Shown one piece after another: positions 35,470 to 47,695 of a stretch of DNA of 64,000 nucleotides. The stretch's first letter is position 1, and each line of letters opens with the position of its first letter. Under the pieces are notes generated by a model, which saw nothing but the letters and a program-made list of their open reading frames with translations, did no database searches and had not been told where the DNA came from. This DNA comes from Planoprotostelium fungivorum (lineage: Eukaryota; Evosea; Variosea; Cavosteliida; Cavosteliaceae): contig MDYQ01000419.1 in NCBI GenBank assembly GCA_003024175.1, positions 124,001 through 188,000 on the forward strand. Reading direction: 5' to 3'. The position numbers and the translations under genes were made by a program.

Positions 35470-38400
35470 ATGAGAGTCTCAGGCAGCACCGTTCTCTTCC
35501 TTTTTCAGTTATGGACGCTGGCTCACTCCGGCTGTAGTCCCTGTGAAATCTTTCACTGGGCAGGCAACTTCACCAACTCACACACAGACAAAACCTATCC
35601 TCTTCTTTTTCGAATCACAGAGACATGTGAGTCACACGATAGCATTCGATGTGCTAATCTGACCAGTGACCGAGCAGTCCATTCGTGCCATGTCAGGAAG
35701 AGACGAACAGACCGCAGTGACTTGTGCAGACGAGCAGTGCTCGAGCATGTCCTCCGAGCCCATCGACACAACTGTTCATGGCACCATCATAGACACCGCC
35801 ATCACAGATAGTTACCGATACTCCCTCATATTATTACAAGCGTCTGTTCGAAGTCCTTTCAATCAAGCGGTGGGAATTCACAAGAGACATCGCGATGTTC
35901 ATGTGCAAAGGTGTGCCAGGCGGGAGACTACTATCTCTACTTCCGCGATTACTCATTCGTTTGTCTCAAAGCCACTGATGAACAAACTCAAGACCAATAT
36001 CAGTATTTGAGGGTATTGAACATCTATGGTGTCGCTGATGCCATGGGATCTCCTCTTCCAGAGTTGTTTGCAGAGGTCACCTCTTCCTGGCCCAATGGTG
36101 TTTATAGAGGGCCACTTCAATCTCACATTTCGCAGGTAACAAGAGTGTGTCGATGATATTCAGTACACAAACAAAATCTGTTCCTGTCACTCTCTGTTCT
36201 ATTCCAAAGTGAGTCTATCATTCCATATAGAGTCTATGCACAGATGATGCTCCTGGGTGGATATCGTATCGGGCTCACATTGTATAGAGACTACACGGGA
36301 CAATTTTTCTTTGCAGGTGCAATACAACCCGCAGGTGAACATCATCCATCATCTCATTCTCATCACGATGATCATGAACGTTCGCTAGCAATTGGATGGG
36401 CCGTGCTGTTAGAGACGAATACCATCTACTTTATCTATTGTGCAGGTACCTCTCGATCGTGAGTTGTATCTGATGAAAAATGTCACATTGAGCGAGTGAT
36501 GCAGAAATTGTGTCTTCTCTGGTGCAATCACGATCAAAGTGGACGGCATAGATGGAAGATTATTCACAGAGGACCCACTGTCTATGACTTGGTCATCTGG
36601 ACTGCCTGTCTTCTCTGTCGCTCTACAAGGAAAGGGACTGTTGTCCATCAGGTGACCCTCCTTCGTTAAACCGATTTTGAAAGATAGAAAGATGTTTGGA
36701 CATGTCTTGCGAGAAAAAGACACAGAAGACGGTGAGCACACGTATCAGAGACGAAAATCAGAGAATAACTCGGATAGATAATGGGCAACATGGACCTCAT
36801 CGCAGGCTGCGTCACGAACGACACGACTGGCTATCCCTTCTACACTCTCATGCAGAGCAGTGGAAGGTGAAGACACACCCGTCACGACATCACATGACAT
36901 AGACTCACTCATCATCAGCATCACCACCGTCCGCTGTTCGGATGACGAATGCAACGGAAGAATAACGAGGGAGATCGGATTCGTCGCAATCACAAGCGGA
37001 GACATCGTACAGATGAGAACTACATCTAGATGGGGAGTCGTGCAGATATCAGCCATCGCAACACGTTACGTAGAAGAGCAGATCGATCCGGTGATGACGA
37101 TGATGTCATGTGATCGTCTGACTTGTGCAGTAGAATGCCGTCCAGATATACGATGCGACGGATGTGTACGTCTACAATTCATGTGGATTGGGTGTAAGTG
37201 TACCGTCTGAGCCCATCTCAGTGGACGTAACGAAACAACCCCAATCGATCTACTTACACGGTTCTGGTTTATGTCAGACATCCAAGTACAACTGCACGCG
37301 TGAGATGTTCATGTCTTCTCCTCTCTTTGTCCTCTGAATGAGAGAAATGTGTTGACCTATCTCTGTGCAGTGAACGGCAGCGTTGTGTCGAATTTAGAGT
37401 TCGGTAGAGATGGATTTTTCTGCAAAATTCCGATGGATCTGACGTCCGGTCCGTATCATCTCAGTTTCTCTCCTGGTCTGGTGAGTTGATCGTGATCATC
37501 AGAGTGGAGATCGCGTGATCACACATCTCAACGTTGATTCGATGTACGTCCCATCGGAATTGAGTGGATTTTAGGTGTCATCTTCAGTCGAGATATCGGT
37601 CAACAGTAGCATTCTTCCAACAGATATCACACCTCCATCGACGATGTCATCCTCTTCATCATCGCTCTCGACCACGATCGATTCCACATCATCAACTATT
37701 TCTACCACATCGACGATTACAACATCACCGATCGTTCCGACATCGTCGATTAACACTGGCACGTCCATCAATACCACCACATCGTCATCGGCGTACACAC
37801 CGATCTACACGGGACACGATTCAGGTAATCATCACGATTTCTTCTTCATTTTTCACTCGATATCATGCCTGCATCTAAGATGACTCAATTCAATGTCATC
37901 AGAGATTCCCAAGCCCAACATGATCGTGGCGACTGTCTTGATTGCACTGTATGCTTTCATCCTCGCCTTGATCACATCCGTCTTTTACTTCAAAAATGTC
38001 ATCAACATCAGGTGATGCATCCATCGTCGATGCGTGACGTGAAGAGTGATGGATGGACTGAACGTATCAGAGTACCTTACCGTACGGAGAAGTTGACTTG
38101 GCTGAGCGTGAACAATATCGTCACGGTCATCTCTCTTCCAATGGAGTTCTTGCAATTGGCCGTTTTCGGTCTCTCACTGAAAGAAGGTTGGACGGTCACT
38201 TTCAGGAAGACAGCATCACCTTCCCTGTTAGAGATGGTGACGATCTGGATGTGATTTACACATCGCTGATACAATCGTAGATCGATAGAGAATCACTCTT
38301 GAAAGCCGCTTTTTTCGTCGTTTTTGGATGCGTTACCACGTGGAGTCTGCTCATCGTACCTCTATTGCTCCGTTACAATCACAAGACTCTCATAAAGCAC

Positions 38401-39474
38401 CTTCTCAACGTCCGCATCTTCAGGTGATTTCATCTCATCGATTTGAATGCATCGATCTGACATCGTTCGATACGATGTCATCATTGATGTGATAGTATCG
38501 ATGATTGACGAGTCATCAGTGTCCTGTTTGGTATCGCTGTATGGTTGATCATACCTTTCGGCACGTTTCTAGGTGATTTCACCTCTGATGAATTGACGTA
38601 GATTCTGATCATGACATAGTTCTACCTAGCATCCACATGTTGTTGAGAATGCTGGCCTGTAGAAACGAGAACAACATCTTGATGGTTGAAGGTGTCGACA
38701 TACAGTGCTGGACGAGAGATCACGTTCCGTACGCATTCTGTGGTCTTCTCGGATTCGGCATCTACTTTCCGCTGGCCATTTACACACTGCCCAGAATACA
38801 GACTGCTGATCCCACATCAGAGATCATTCGTAACACGAGGTACATCATTTCTATTCTTCTCATCGATTGATATGTGGTAGGTTCTTGTTCATTCAGAAGA
38901 TGTTCTACGTCACTCTGGTGGTCCTACAGGTGAGAGAAATTGAAATGTGTCATTTTGAGGTCGATCTTACATTGAGTAGACGATGCAAGCATCATTCGAT
39001 CTCTATCCCATCATCTGTGCATTGATCGTGTCCATCCTTCTCGCTTTGGCCAGTTTAGATGCAGCGTGCAACGTCAAGTGGATCAATCGGTGGGAACAGG
39101 CAGAAGAGAACGATCGTGAGCTGACGAGAACAGAGCACAGACCATGGTCTATGTCGCTGCCGCTTGGACTTCTGCCATGTCGATGTGGGCCGAGATCACG
39201 TGGAGACCGGATCAGAATCATCAGAGGTGACCATCTACATCACATCAGCACGTTGATTCGATGCAGGATGACAGCCCCAGTCATCGTACTCCTCGCGGGA
39301 TACACGTTCATCCTCATCGTTTTCATCTTGATGAGTGTCCCCTCCGTCAAATCCTTCCACAACAAGACGAAACTGAACCTGTTGACTGCGTTCGATCAGG
39401 GGGTAACGGAGAGAACACCTCTCACGAGAAGCGATCTCCGGTCCACACTGAGGGAAGATCACGGTGATTATTAA
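35470..39474 (+). CDS. Multipass membrane protein with Cys-rich ectodomain and mucin-like stalk
   Basis: A signal peptide (MRVSGSTVLFLFQLWTLAHS) precedes an ectodomain of about 600 residues spread over many exons, with paired cysteines and N-glycosylation sites. At 37580-37810 a Ser/Thr run (SSSLSTTIDSTSSTISTTST) makes a mucin-like stalk. Membrane spans follow: MIVATVLIALYAFILALITS (37917), LSVNNIVTVISLPMEFLQLA (38100), AFFVVFGCVTTWSLLIVPLL (38310), VLFGIAVWLIIPFGTFL (38520), VPYAFCGLLGFGIYFPLAIY (38725), MFYVTLVVLQ with IICALIVSILLALASLDA (38890-39070), and APVIVLLAGYTFILIVFILM (39270). That is seven or eight spans with a soluble tail. I do not recognise the family. The architecture (big ectodomain, seven-ish spans) is receptor-like. 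Confidence 0.6.
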
Positions 39475-39788
39475 CAGAGGACATAAATCTTATTGATCAT
39501 CATTCTCCACGTGTGTTTGTCCTCCATCGTATCCGCAAAAGAGCGATGTTGCACCTGCGCTTGATATCACCGGGTCGATTTACTGCCACTCTCGATGGCT
39601 GGTGGATCAAACAATGGTAATTCTCCTTAGAAATTTGGAACTGTGTACAATGCCTGATCACATGAACGCTGAAATGAAGATGGACACGCTCTATCCACAA
39701 AACACATATCCATACCATGATTCAACATTGAAATCTGATTCAACGCGATATTGTATACATCCGACCGATTCACGAGCCTTTATCTTCA

Positions 39789-41042
39789 TCACGTCTCCGC
39801 CAAATTTGTGAGGCCCGTAGCCTGCTCCCCCTGCCTCTCTTCACTGACCGTCTTTTTCCACCACATAACTGCTATACTGATCCCCGTAAACATTGCAAAG
39901 GTGAGATAGAGGACGATGACTTTGTGGTCGACTCCAAAGAGGGACAGGCCCAAGTAGATGTTGATGAAGGCAAAGAAGATGCTCGTGTAGCCGACGATCC
40001 AGTGGATCTTGTCTGGCCAGAAGGGAGGACGTGACCTCGTGGGCACATAGAGCCGATCTGCGATCTGTCCGATGATCGGTTGAGACAATCCCATCAGCAT
40101 GATGAGGAGACCTGCGGGGTGAGATGCGTTGAGAGGATGAGCTCACCCATCATGGTGTGGAGGTTGAAGTGAGGTCCAATCTTGGCATAGAGGGAGATGA
40201 CTGAGATGAGAGCCGCTAGGACGGCGATGGTCTGTGTGATCCGATGCACTTCGAACCACCAGACGTAACGTTTCATGTGTCTGAAGAGGTGAGTGAATGG
40301 AGATTAGAATGGAGAACTCACTTGGCTAACAGTGTGCCGAGAGGCAAGATGATGCCCCAACATAGAAACATGATCACACCATGTATGGACATCACCGTCT
40401 TCGAGTGAACGTGTGTCTGTGGGATCATTTCGTGCCCCTTATGGCACGTATTGTTGCCTAAGAGATCCACCAGGAGGATTCCTTTCTCATTGTGTTTCTT
40501 TAGAATGGAGGATCTGTGATGCAATGCCCAGATGATGTAGAGGCAACCGCTGGTGATGGGAAGATCGTTCTCTGAAGTCAAATTCCTGCGATAAACTTGG
40601 AGATGTCTTGTACCATTGGATGCATCCCATCCAGTCGAGAACTCTCTTATGTTCTCTTCTTCTTTCAGTTTCACCCCTGACAATGACATCTGCTCGATGT
40701 AATAATTCCGGACTGTGAAGTTACCTGATGATATCATTATCTCTGGTGAAAATGAAGCGTACCACCGTCGTTTTTTTCAAAAATCCACACGTCCGAGTTC
40801 TCCATCTCGCCCTCTTCACTCAGACCAATGCCAAGCCATCCTTCTGTCTTTGCTGTGGCTCCCATCAAGAAGCCATCTGCACTGATGTTGCCGTAATAGA
40901 AGGTCACACGTTCGGACAGACGTATAGAACGTTCGTACTGTGAGGCGTTGATGTAGTCGGGAAGAGAAAATGCGTTCGTTGTCCATTGGCAAAACAGAGC
41001 CACGAAGAAGAATAGGATTGAACTCCTGTGCATTGGCAGCAT
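39789..41042 (-). CDS. DOMON-cytochrome b561 ferric reductase-like protein
   Basis: Signal peptide MLPMHRSSILFFFVALFCQW (start 41042) is followed by a DOMON domain (RVTFYYGNISADGFLMGATA, WLGIGLSEEGEMENSDVWIF) and a b561 core. Five to six spans are visible: VMSIHGVIMFLCWGIILPLG, FEVHRITQTIAVLAALISVI, FNLHTMMG with LMGLSQPIIGQIADRL, and DKIHWIVGYTSIFFAFINIY. The four heme-ligand histidines (SIHG, EVHR, NLHT, KIHW) are present, so transmembrane electron transfer should be possible. The family (FRRS1, CYBDOM) passes electrons from cytosolic ascorbate to extracytoplasmic acceptors such as Fe3+. Head-to-head with peptide deformylase, 91 bases apart. Confidence 0.9.
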
Positions 41043-41133
41043 GGATGGACTCGCGCGACAGAATTCTCAAAAGTGTGGGATGCATTCTACAACCTCTTGA
41101 TCACCACAATCATATCACATCACATATGCAAAG

Positions 41134-41928
41134 ATGGGACTCTTTGCTCAGGCGTTACCACTCAAATTTTTAGGCAACCCTGTCTTACGTCAGGTTGCCA
41201 AGCCATTGTCTAAGAAAGAGATCAAATCATCATCAACACGCGATCTAATCAAAGGAATGGAAAAGACAGTCGCGAAATATGAAGGAGTTGGCCTCGCCGC
41301 CCCACAAGTCGGCATCAGTAAACGAGTTCTTCTCGTTGTCGTACCAGAGACTTCCCGTATGTGTGACATCACCCTTTCACCTTCTCAACCTCTATAGCAC
41401 CCATTCCTTGCACTGTCATGATCAATCCACGATTAACGGACACCGCACCATCTGTCGATTCGATTGGAACATGGGAGGCCTGCCTCAGCATTCCAGGCAT
41501 GTTTGGTTTCGTTCCGAGACGACCAAATATTCAAGTCGATTATCTCGATGAAAAGGGAAAACCATTTCGTATCACTGCATCGGGCTTCCCAGCGGTGTGT
41601 CTTTTGAAGCTGTGACGGATTCAGACTGAATTCCGATAGGTCGTGATACAGGTGACAGGATAGACAGGAACAGAGATACTGACCGATGCAGCATGAGATC
41701 GATCACCTCGATGGAAAATTATTCTTGGATCACATCAAGCGCGACGATTTGATGTGTGAAGAAGAGTGGATGAGTCGAAATTATGACATCGGTGAGTCAT
41801 CTCTGAGCCATCATGATCATCGTGCAAAATATTGAACCACATGAACAGATCAAGGGTTTGGGAACTGGACGAAGACAGAGCTGCCCGAGTCAGAGACATC
41901 GAATTTTGAATACGGGCCGAGTAATTGA
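41134..41928 (+). CDS. Peptide deformylase
   Basis: Starts MGLFAQALPLKFLGNPVLRQ. The three metal/active-site motifs are readable: GVGLAAPQVGISKRVLL (motif I, ~41285), EACLSIPGMFGFVPR (motif II, ~41480, usually EGCLS), and VQHEIDHLDGKLF (motif III HExxH, ~41690). The final exon is read as DQGFGNWTKTELPESETSNF ending at 41928. Eukaryotic deformylases act on organelle-made proteins; no long targeting peptide is obvious, so mitochondrial location is inferred from the family. AATAAA at 41985-41990 may serve its 3' end. Confidence 0.88.
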
Positions 41929-42003
41929 AGAGAATATATTTCGTCGGTCGATTCAAACAACTTGCGGATGTCTTGCAACGAGAGAATAAAAGTGTAAACA
42001 TCT

Positions 42004-43235
42004 TTATACAAACTTCAACTTTTTCGTTTTCGGTGCATCTTGTTTCTTTGTCAACTTCCTCTTGATGTCTTCTCTTCTCTGTGCTTCAGTTGGACTCTCC
42101 ATGTCCTGATGAAGCGTCTGCGTCATCTCTTCAGATGATCTGTCCCCAAGTCAGAAGAGATGCTCACGATGATCACGCACCTGTCTGTTGGAGTCGTCGC
42201 GTTCAATTTCCTAACCGCATCAGGAGTCGTCTTGAATAGATCTTGTGTCGGTGATAAGTGACCCTTATCGAACGAAGGTGAATGTCCATCTCTGTCTGGA
42301 ACCTAGTGTCCGGTGAGATGATGATGACGATCTTGATGATGACGGTGGCTATTGTTTTCTCACCTCCGGTTGAGTAGTAGCCTGGTGCTCAGTGAATTTC
42401 AAGTAGATCTCGCGGGAGATTTCATCGAGATTCAAGCGTGGAGTATCGTTCAGGGAGTCAACAAAAGTCTACACAGCATGAGGCATCATCTCCTCCTGCA
42501 ATCTTTCACCTTCGATTGCATGCATCGAGCTGTGAATGTCCTCTCGTTTTCAAAAGTTCTCTTCTTTTTGTTATCCAAGATGTTGTGCTTGTTGATAATG
42601 GGAAGTAAGGAGGTCAACAGGGTTCTCTGTCTCGAAAGTTCCGTGTTGATGACCAACAGGGGTGCAATCAGCTGATCTCGAATGACTTGAGACTGTTTCG
42701 TGGCAGCGGAACACCGAAAGAGCCAAGTGAAGAGATAAGAGGATATCTTTGAGCTGACGGACAGCTCTACTCCTTTGGTCTACAGGATCAGAATGATGAT
42801 GCGTGATGGATGCTCACCGTGGAATCCATGACGTAGCGAACGTCTTTACCCTGTGTGGTGAAGAAAGCCTGAAGTATGGAGCGAATTTGTGATGATGCAA
42901 TCTCTAACTGCGCATTGTGTACCTGTTTCGAATTCAGTCTTCACTACACAGAGCTTCCTCACCTTATTATCTTCTTCTAAGGTCACATCATTCCCTCCAC
43001 ACCACCAGACATCACACATGTCCGTGATAACGAGAGCGTATTGAGATACCTCGAAGATGGTTTTGATCAGATATTGCGTATCATCCAATACAAACGAAAC
43101 CCAAGGACGTGTGCTGACGGCACGGATGGCTGTCGCTTCATCTACATTAAAACTCAGACTCCTACTGGTCGTTCTCGAGATGATAGGAGTGACCGGTTCA
43201 TCATCTTCTTGTGATAGGTGGAGACTGGGTTTCAT
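42004..43235 (-). CDS. XLF/NHEJ1-like non-homologous end-joining factor
   Basis: From ATG 43235: MKPSLHLSQEDDEPVTPIIS, a linker, then RPWVSFVLDDTQYLIKTIFE VSQYALVITDMCDVWWCGG, which aligns with the XLF head ([34 protein letters not shown] in human). Middle exons give SQVIRDQLIAPLLVINTELS and NKKKRTFENERTFTARCM, consistent with the helical stalk. The protein ends in a basic motif, KRKLTKKQDAPKTKKLKFV, at 42004. Human XLF ends KKPRGLFS, a Ku-binding motif (X-KBM) of basic residues followed by a terminal hydrophobic; the same arrangement is present. An upstream in-frame ATG at 43391 would overlap the divergent endoglycoceramidase gene and is not preferred. Confidence 0.7.
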
Positions 43236-43336
43236 GCTGACCCCTCTTGAATTTGAAAAGTGGCTTTTTTGGCGGGAGGTAGAGTTGTATTCTCCAATTT
43301 TCGCGACGTTTTGTGGATTGCAAACGAGGACGAAGA

Positions 43337-45728
43337 TGATCAAGTCTGTCTCTTTACTGCTCGTAATCGTACTAGCTGCTTCAGCTCTCATTCAGGTGAT
43401 TCTGATGTTGACGAATCGTAATCCCTAATCTCACGCTGCATTTCAGGTAGACACGAAGCGAAGTCGTTACATCGATGAATTTGGAAGAGAGAGAATCTTT
43501 CACGGAATCAATGCAGTGTATCCTCTATAACATCCATCTTCCATCTCTTTCTCCTTAATTTTCAAGTGTGAAACAGGCACCATGGTATCCTGATCCTGAA
43601 GGTTTTGACCCAAACATGTCCCTGTCTGATGTCGATGCGGACAATCTTAGATCGTGGGGTTTCAACGTCGTCCGGTGAAGATCATGCTGAGGATGTCATT
43701 CTGATCGAATAGATTGGGGATGATGTGGCCCGGAGTCGAACCAGAGAGGAAACAATACAATTACACCTATCTGGCGACAATGAAGAAGGTGCGTACATGT
43801 CCTCCGTCACATCATCTGACCATCACCTGTCAGATCGTCGATAATCTGTACAGTCGAGGTATCTACACGATATTGGGTGAGTGTTTCCTCATCGCTCACA
43901 TCAAACGTGAATGAAATGAGATCAAATGAGTTGAAACGAAATACATATATAAACCATCGTTGACCCATCCAGACATGCATCAAGACGATTTCAACCGCAG
44001 ATACTGTGGAGAAGGTAAGAGGGCCTCCACCATCGCGTGATGATCGTCATCTCATACTCGTCATAAGGTGTGCCCGACTGGGCCACTGTCCCCGGCGAAT
44101 ACACTCTACCCTTTCCTCTCCCTATTGCAGCTGAGATGCAGACTGACCCCGTGACAAACTACCCCAACATCACGCAATGCCTGGAGGTGTGTAAGAGTTT
44201 CGAAGAAGGTATAAAGGATTTTTAGAGGAATTTCGCGGAGTACTACTTTGCCAATCAAGTGGCAGACGCATTCGAGAACTTGTACAAGAACGTGGGAGGG
44301 ATACAAGATGATTTTATTGAATTCTGGGGCGTTGTTTCGGCTTATTTCAATGGAACGGAAGGTGTATTAGGCTACGAGCTGATCAACGAACCGGTGTGTC
44401 ATCTCATCTGTTTATTCATTTTACGATGTCGATCGATTTATCTGTCGGTTTTATTTGTATTTATTGTTTTTTACTGACGTGACAAACAGTTCATGGGAGG
44501 TATGGAATCCCCGGTTTCCATCCGAATGAAACTGACTCGTTGTAGATTACATCTACAACCCCTCCGTCCTCTATCCAGAGTACACCGACGTCAAGTGAGT
44601 GCCAACACGAAATTTCAATGAAATCTCAGCGACTGACAGCTTCTTGATGCCTATGTACGAGAAGATCCATCAGAAGATCAGAATGAACGATGATACAAAG
44701 ATCATTTTCTTCGAAAAGGCAGTGGTGGGATTTTTGTCGTAAATGTCGACGCTGAAATGTCGACAAGCTACCTGCGGCCAGTGGCTTCCGCGGCGGCCCG
44801 GGGGGTCCCGACTACAACGACAGACAAGCCTTCGCTTATCACATCTACTGTGGTCCAACATCCAGGGTACATTTTTTCTTCATTTCATTCTCATCGATTT
44901 TATTGAGAGATGATGCAAAGATAGCATCAACTATGATTTCCATACGTCCCGAAAATTTGAATTTTCTACGTTGTGATGATGACAAAAATAGGACGGTACA
45001 CCCAGCTGGTTGAATGAGTGCGAAGCCCTCGATGGATTCTTCTACGACGAGATCGACATCGATCTCAATCGCACGAAATTAGCGGGTGAGCCGTACAGAC
45101 GAAAACGAATTTGGCTGAAACCTCATCAGGCTTCATGACCGAATTTGGAGCCGTCCCAGACAATGCAACCTCTATGGATTCGATCCGTTACTTGATGGAG
45201 GCGGCCGACGCAAGGGCACAGTCTTGGGCCTACTGGCAGCTCAAGTACTACAACGACATCACCACGTGAGTGACGTCATCGTGACGAATGATGACGTCAT
45301 CAGGGCTGGTTCCGGTGAATCACTGTACGATACCGAGGGAAAGATCGAGCCGAGGAAGGTGAAGGGGCAGGAGATTGTAACCATGTGGCTGACGTGAAAA
45401 AAGTTGAGGGAATTGACGAGAACTTTTGCTCCCGCAGTGCAAGGACAAGTGGAAAACATTCACTTCGATTCGTCCACTGGTATCTTCTCTTTACAATTCT
45501 TGTCGAACGGAGTGAGATCATGGCAACGATCGCGATCACGATGATGATGGAAATCAGAACATCACTCGACCCACGGAGATTTATCTGAACGAGGACATCT
45601 ATTATCCAAAGGGCTTCACCGTGGACGTCAAGCCCGGTGGAATCGTGAAGAGTGAAGGAAGGAACCGAATCCAGTTGATGATGAGAACGAGCGAACGAGT
45701 TTTGGTCAGGATCTCACCAAACCTCTGA
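43337..45728 (+). CDS. Endoglycoceramidase-type GH5 glycosidase
   Basis: Signal peptide MIKSVSLLLVIVLAASALIQ, then RYIDEFGRERIFHGINAV, NLRSWGFNVVR, LGMMWPGVEPERKQYN, and the diagnostic endoglycoceramidase block DMHQDDFNRRYCGEGVPDWA (~43975-44090). The catalytic acid/base is in GVLGYELINEP (44370-44400) and the nucleophile in GFMTEFGAVP (~45130). Further blocks are QAFAYHIYCG and ARAQSWAYWQLKYYND. A beta-rich C-terminal domain ends ERVLVRISPNL at 45728. The enzyme should release the glycan from glycosphingolipids in lysosomal/phagosomal or extracellular space. About 13 short introns. The intron before DYIYNP ends TTGTAG, where the intronic half-element itself provides the acceptor. Confidence 0.88.
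44539..44559 (+). repeat. Inverted repeat straddling a 3' splice site
   Basis: GTTGTAGAT-TAC-ATCTACAAC: two perfect 9-base arms. The first arm ends the intron (acceptor TTGTAG) and the second arm is coding (DYIYN). Confidence 0.5.
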
Positions 45729-46530
45729 TAACTTGTGTGGATAAAATGATCTGAATGAACTTGACGATATGACCACAGTTACAAGATGATTTGGGTTGCA
45801 GTCAGTTATGAGACTATGAAAATAATATTGGACCAATCTGGATGACATGTTCGTGTCCATCGAAAACTCGGTCTATGATCACGATTACACACAGCGAGTC
45901 CTCCTCTGGATCAGAAAAAGAACGACTGGATGTCATTTCGCGAAGAACGGGACGCTCATTCCATGCTGTTTGAAGAGGAAGATGAGATGGCATGATGTCA
46001 TACAATAGCCTACAGTGTCTATCCTACATGCCAGGATGTTATTCGATCACCGCTCCGTACCAAAATCAGAAAGCTGGTGGCTAACAGAGCGAATGGGTTG
46101 TTTGGTGTAGGTGCAAGCGCTTCATGTGATGTCTCATTCCTCCTCTTGAAATACCTCTTACATTCTATATTAGTTGGATTTTACTCCCAAAGACACTCTC
46201 GTCACTCAGAATCAACGATGAATCTCGCCCCTGATCTTCTCGCATCTGATTACAAAGATCTCATTCCCGAGACACTGTCCCCCTCTCTATTTCATACAAT
46301 TAGGGTAGTTGACTCATGGGAATCCTCCCTGGGTGGTCTCAGATGGAAGTGGTTTCTTCGGAGCAACGTAACAGTTCTACAACGATGTGGTAGTGGTTCT
46401 TATGAACATGCACGATCTAAGCCAGCTTCAGCGAATAACGTCTGAAACTCTTTCTACCCCCCTCTCACAGCGACAGCTTCCTCCTCCTCATTATAAACAC
46501 GTTTCGATCACGAACACAACACACAAGCAA
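45729..46530. other. Intergenic region upstream of Rap-like gene
   Basis: About 800 bases. A plus-strand frame from ATG 46219 (MNLAPDLLASDYKDLIPETL) has some protein character and could be a small unrecognised exon, but no continuation was found. Otherwise nothing identifiable. Confidence 0.35.
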
Positions 46531-47215
46531 ATGGTCAGAGAATACAAGTTTGTCGTCTTAGGCAATGGAGGAGTGAGTTCCTTCACTTCTCACCTTCTTA
46601 ACATTCTCCAGGTTGGTAAGAGTGCCCTCACTGTGCGATACGTTCAGGAATTCTTTCTCGCTCGCTACGACCCAACCATCGAAGATTCATACACCAAGAC
46701 GACACACATCGATGGAGAGCAGATCGTGCTCGACATTTTAGGTGAGCGGATAGAACGTGGACGGACACGATCTGACAGGTCTTCTCAGACACCGCTGGAA
46801 CAGAACAGTTCACCGCGATGAGAGATCTTTACTTGAGAAACGGTCACGGTTTCATACTGGTCTATTCCATCACTTCACAATCTTCGTTCAACGATCTGAG
46901 AGACATGCACGAGATGATCTTACGCGTGAAAGATATAGATCAGGTCAGTTCACACTCATCGTCGGTCGATCTGATGGACAGTAGGTCCCCCTGGTATTGT
47001 GTGGTAATAAATGTGACTTGGTGGATCAACGTGTCATCACTACGGAACAAGGTATCAGCATGGGGCAGCAGATGAAGGCCAGCTCTTATGAATCTTCGGC
47101 ACTGAAGAACTTGCACGTGGAAGAACTGTTTGTTGATCTCGTCAGACAAGTGAATAGGACTCAACCAAAGAAGGAGATGGGGAAGAAGAAGACGAAAGGA
47201 TGCTCGCTGTTATAA
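46531..47215 (+). CDS. Rap1-like small GTPase
   Basis: [15 protein letters not shown], then an intron, [79 protein letters not shown], ending [11 protein letters not shown]. The effector loop YDPTIEDSY and the TAGTEQF switch II (Thr where Ras has Gln61) are hallmarks of Rap. The CAAX box CSLL with Leu at the end predicts geranylgeranylation, after a polybasic stretch. Rap1 controls adhesion and cytoskeleton in amoebae. As in the Rab gene, an intron interrupts the P-loop. The SAK motif of the G5 box reads SALK, a small departure. Confidence 0.92.
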
Positions 47216-47352
47216 ATTTGTGTACATATCAATGACTAGTTTTGATACATTTCCAACTAAGAAATTCGATATAAATGATCGATCAGATGTGAATGTGATT
47301 TCCCAATCATGGTGGGCATTGTTCACCAATTTTTCGGGCGCGTGACACATCT

Positions 47353-47425
47353 GCCCTGTTAGCTCAGTTGGAAGAGCGATAGCCTTCTAAGCTATAGGTC
47401 TTGGGTTCGAGCCCCAAATAGGGCG
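47353..47425 (+). tRNA. tRNA-Arg (TCT)
   Basis: GCCCTGTTAGCTCAGTTGG start, anticodon arm ATAGC-CTTCTAA-GCTAT with anticodon TCT, variable loop, T arm GGGTTCGAGCCC, and acceptor ATAGGGC with discriminator G. The 73-nt cloverleaf closes with one G-U pair in the acceptor. Intronless. Confidence 0.95.
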
Positions 47426-47695
47426 ATCTCCTTTTGATGTCGTACACAACCACACACCGTCACAACGGCAGTACATCGAACGACATCTCATCTGCATCAC
47501 GATCATCACGTCTTCCATACTTTTCGATATTCCTTCACAGAAGTATAAAATTCGACAGAAAAGATCAAGCTTCATTTGTTCCACAGAAAGAATGCATGAG
47601 GGAATCCATCTCTGCCCTGGCGCTGGCGAGTATCTCCTTCTGTGTCTGTCTATATCTACAAAAAATGAGACGATTGTAGATACCATTCCGATCGA

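Noticed and set aside
37571-37798. Acidic, Val/Asp-rich minus-strand open frame
   Set aside because: It is the antisense of the Ser/Thr mucin-like stalk; ATC/TCA repeats give GAT/GTC on the other strand.
46077-46445. Plus-strand 122-codon frame upstream of the Rap gene
   Set aside because: Some protein-like residues around MNLAPDLLASDYKDLI, but no family, no continuation and it may be 5' UTR.
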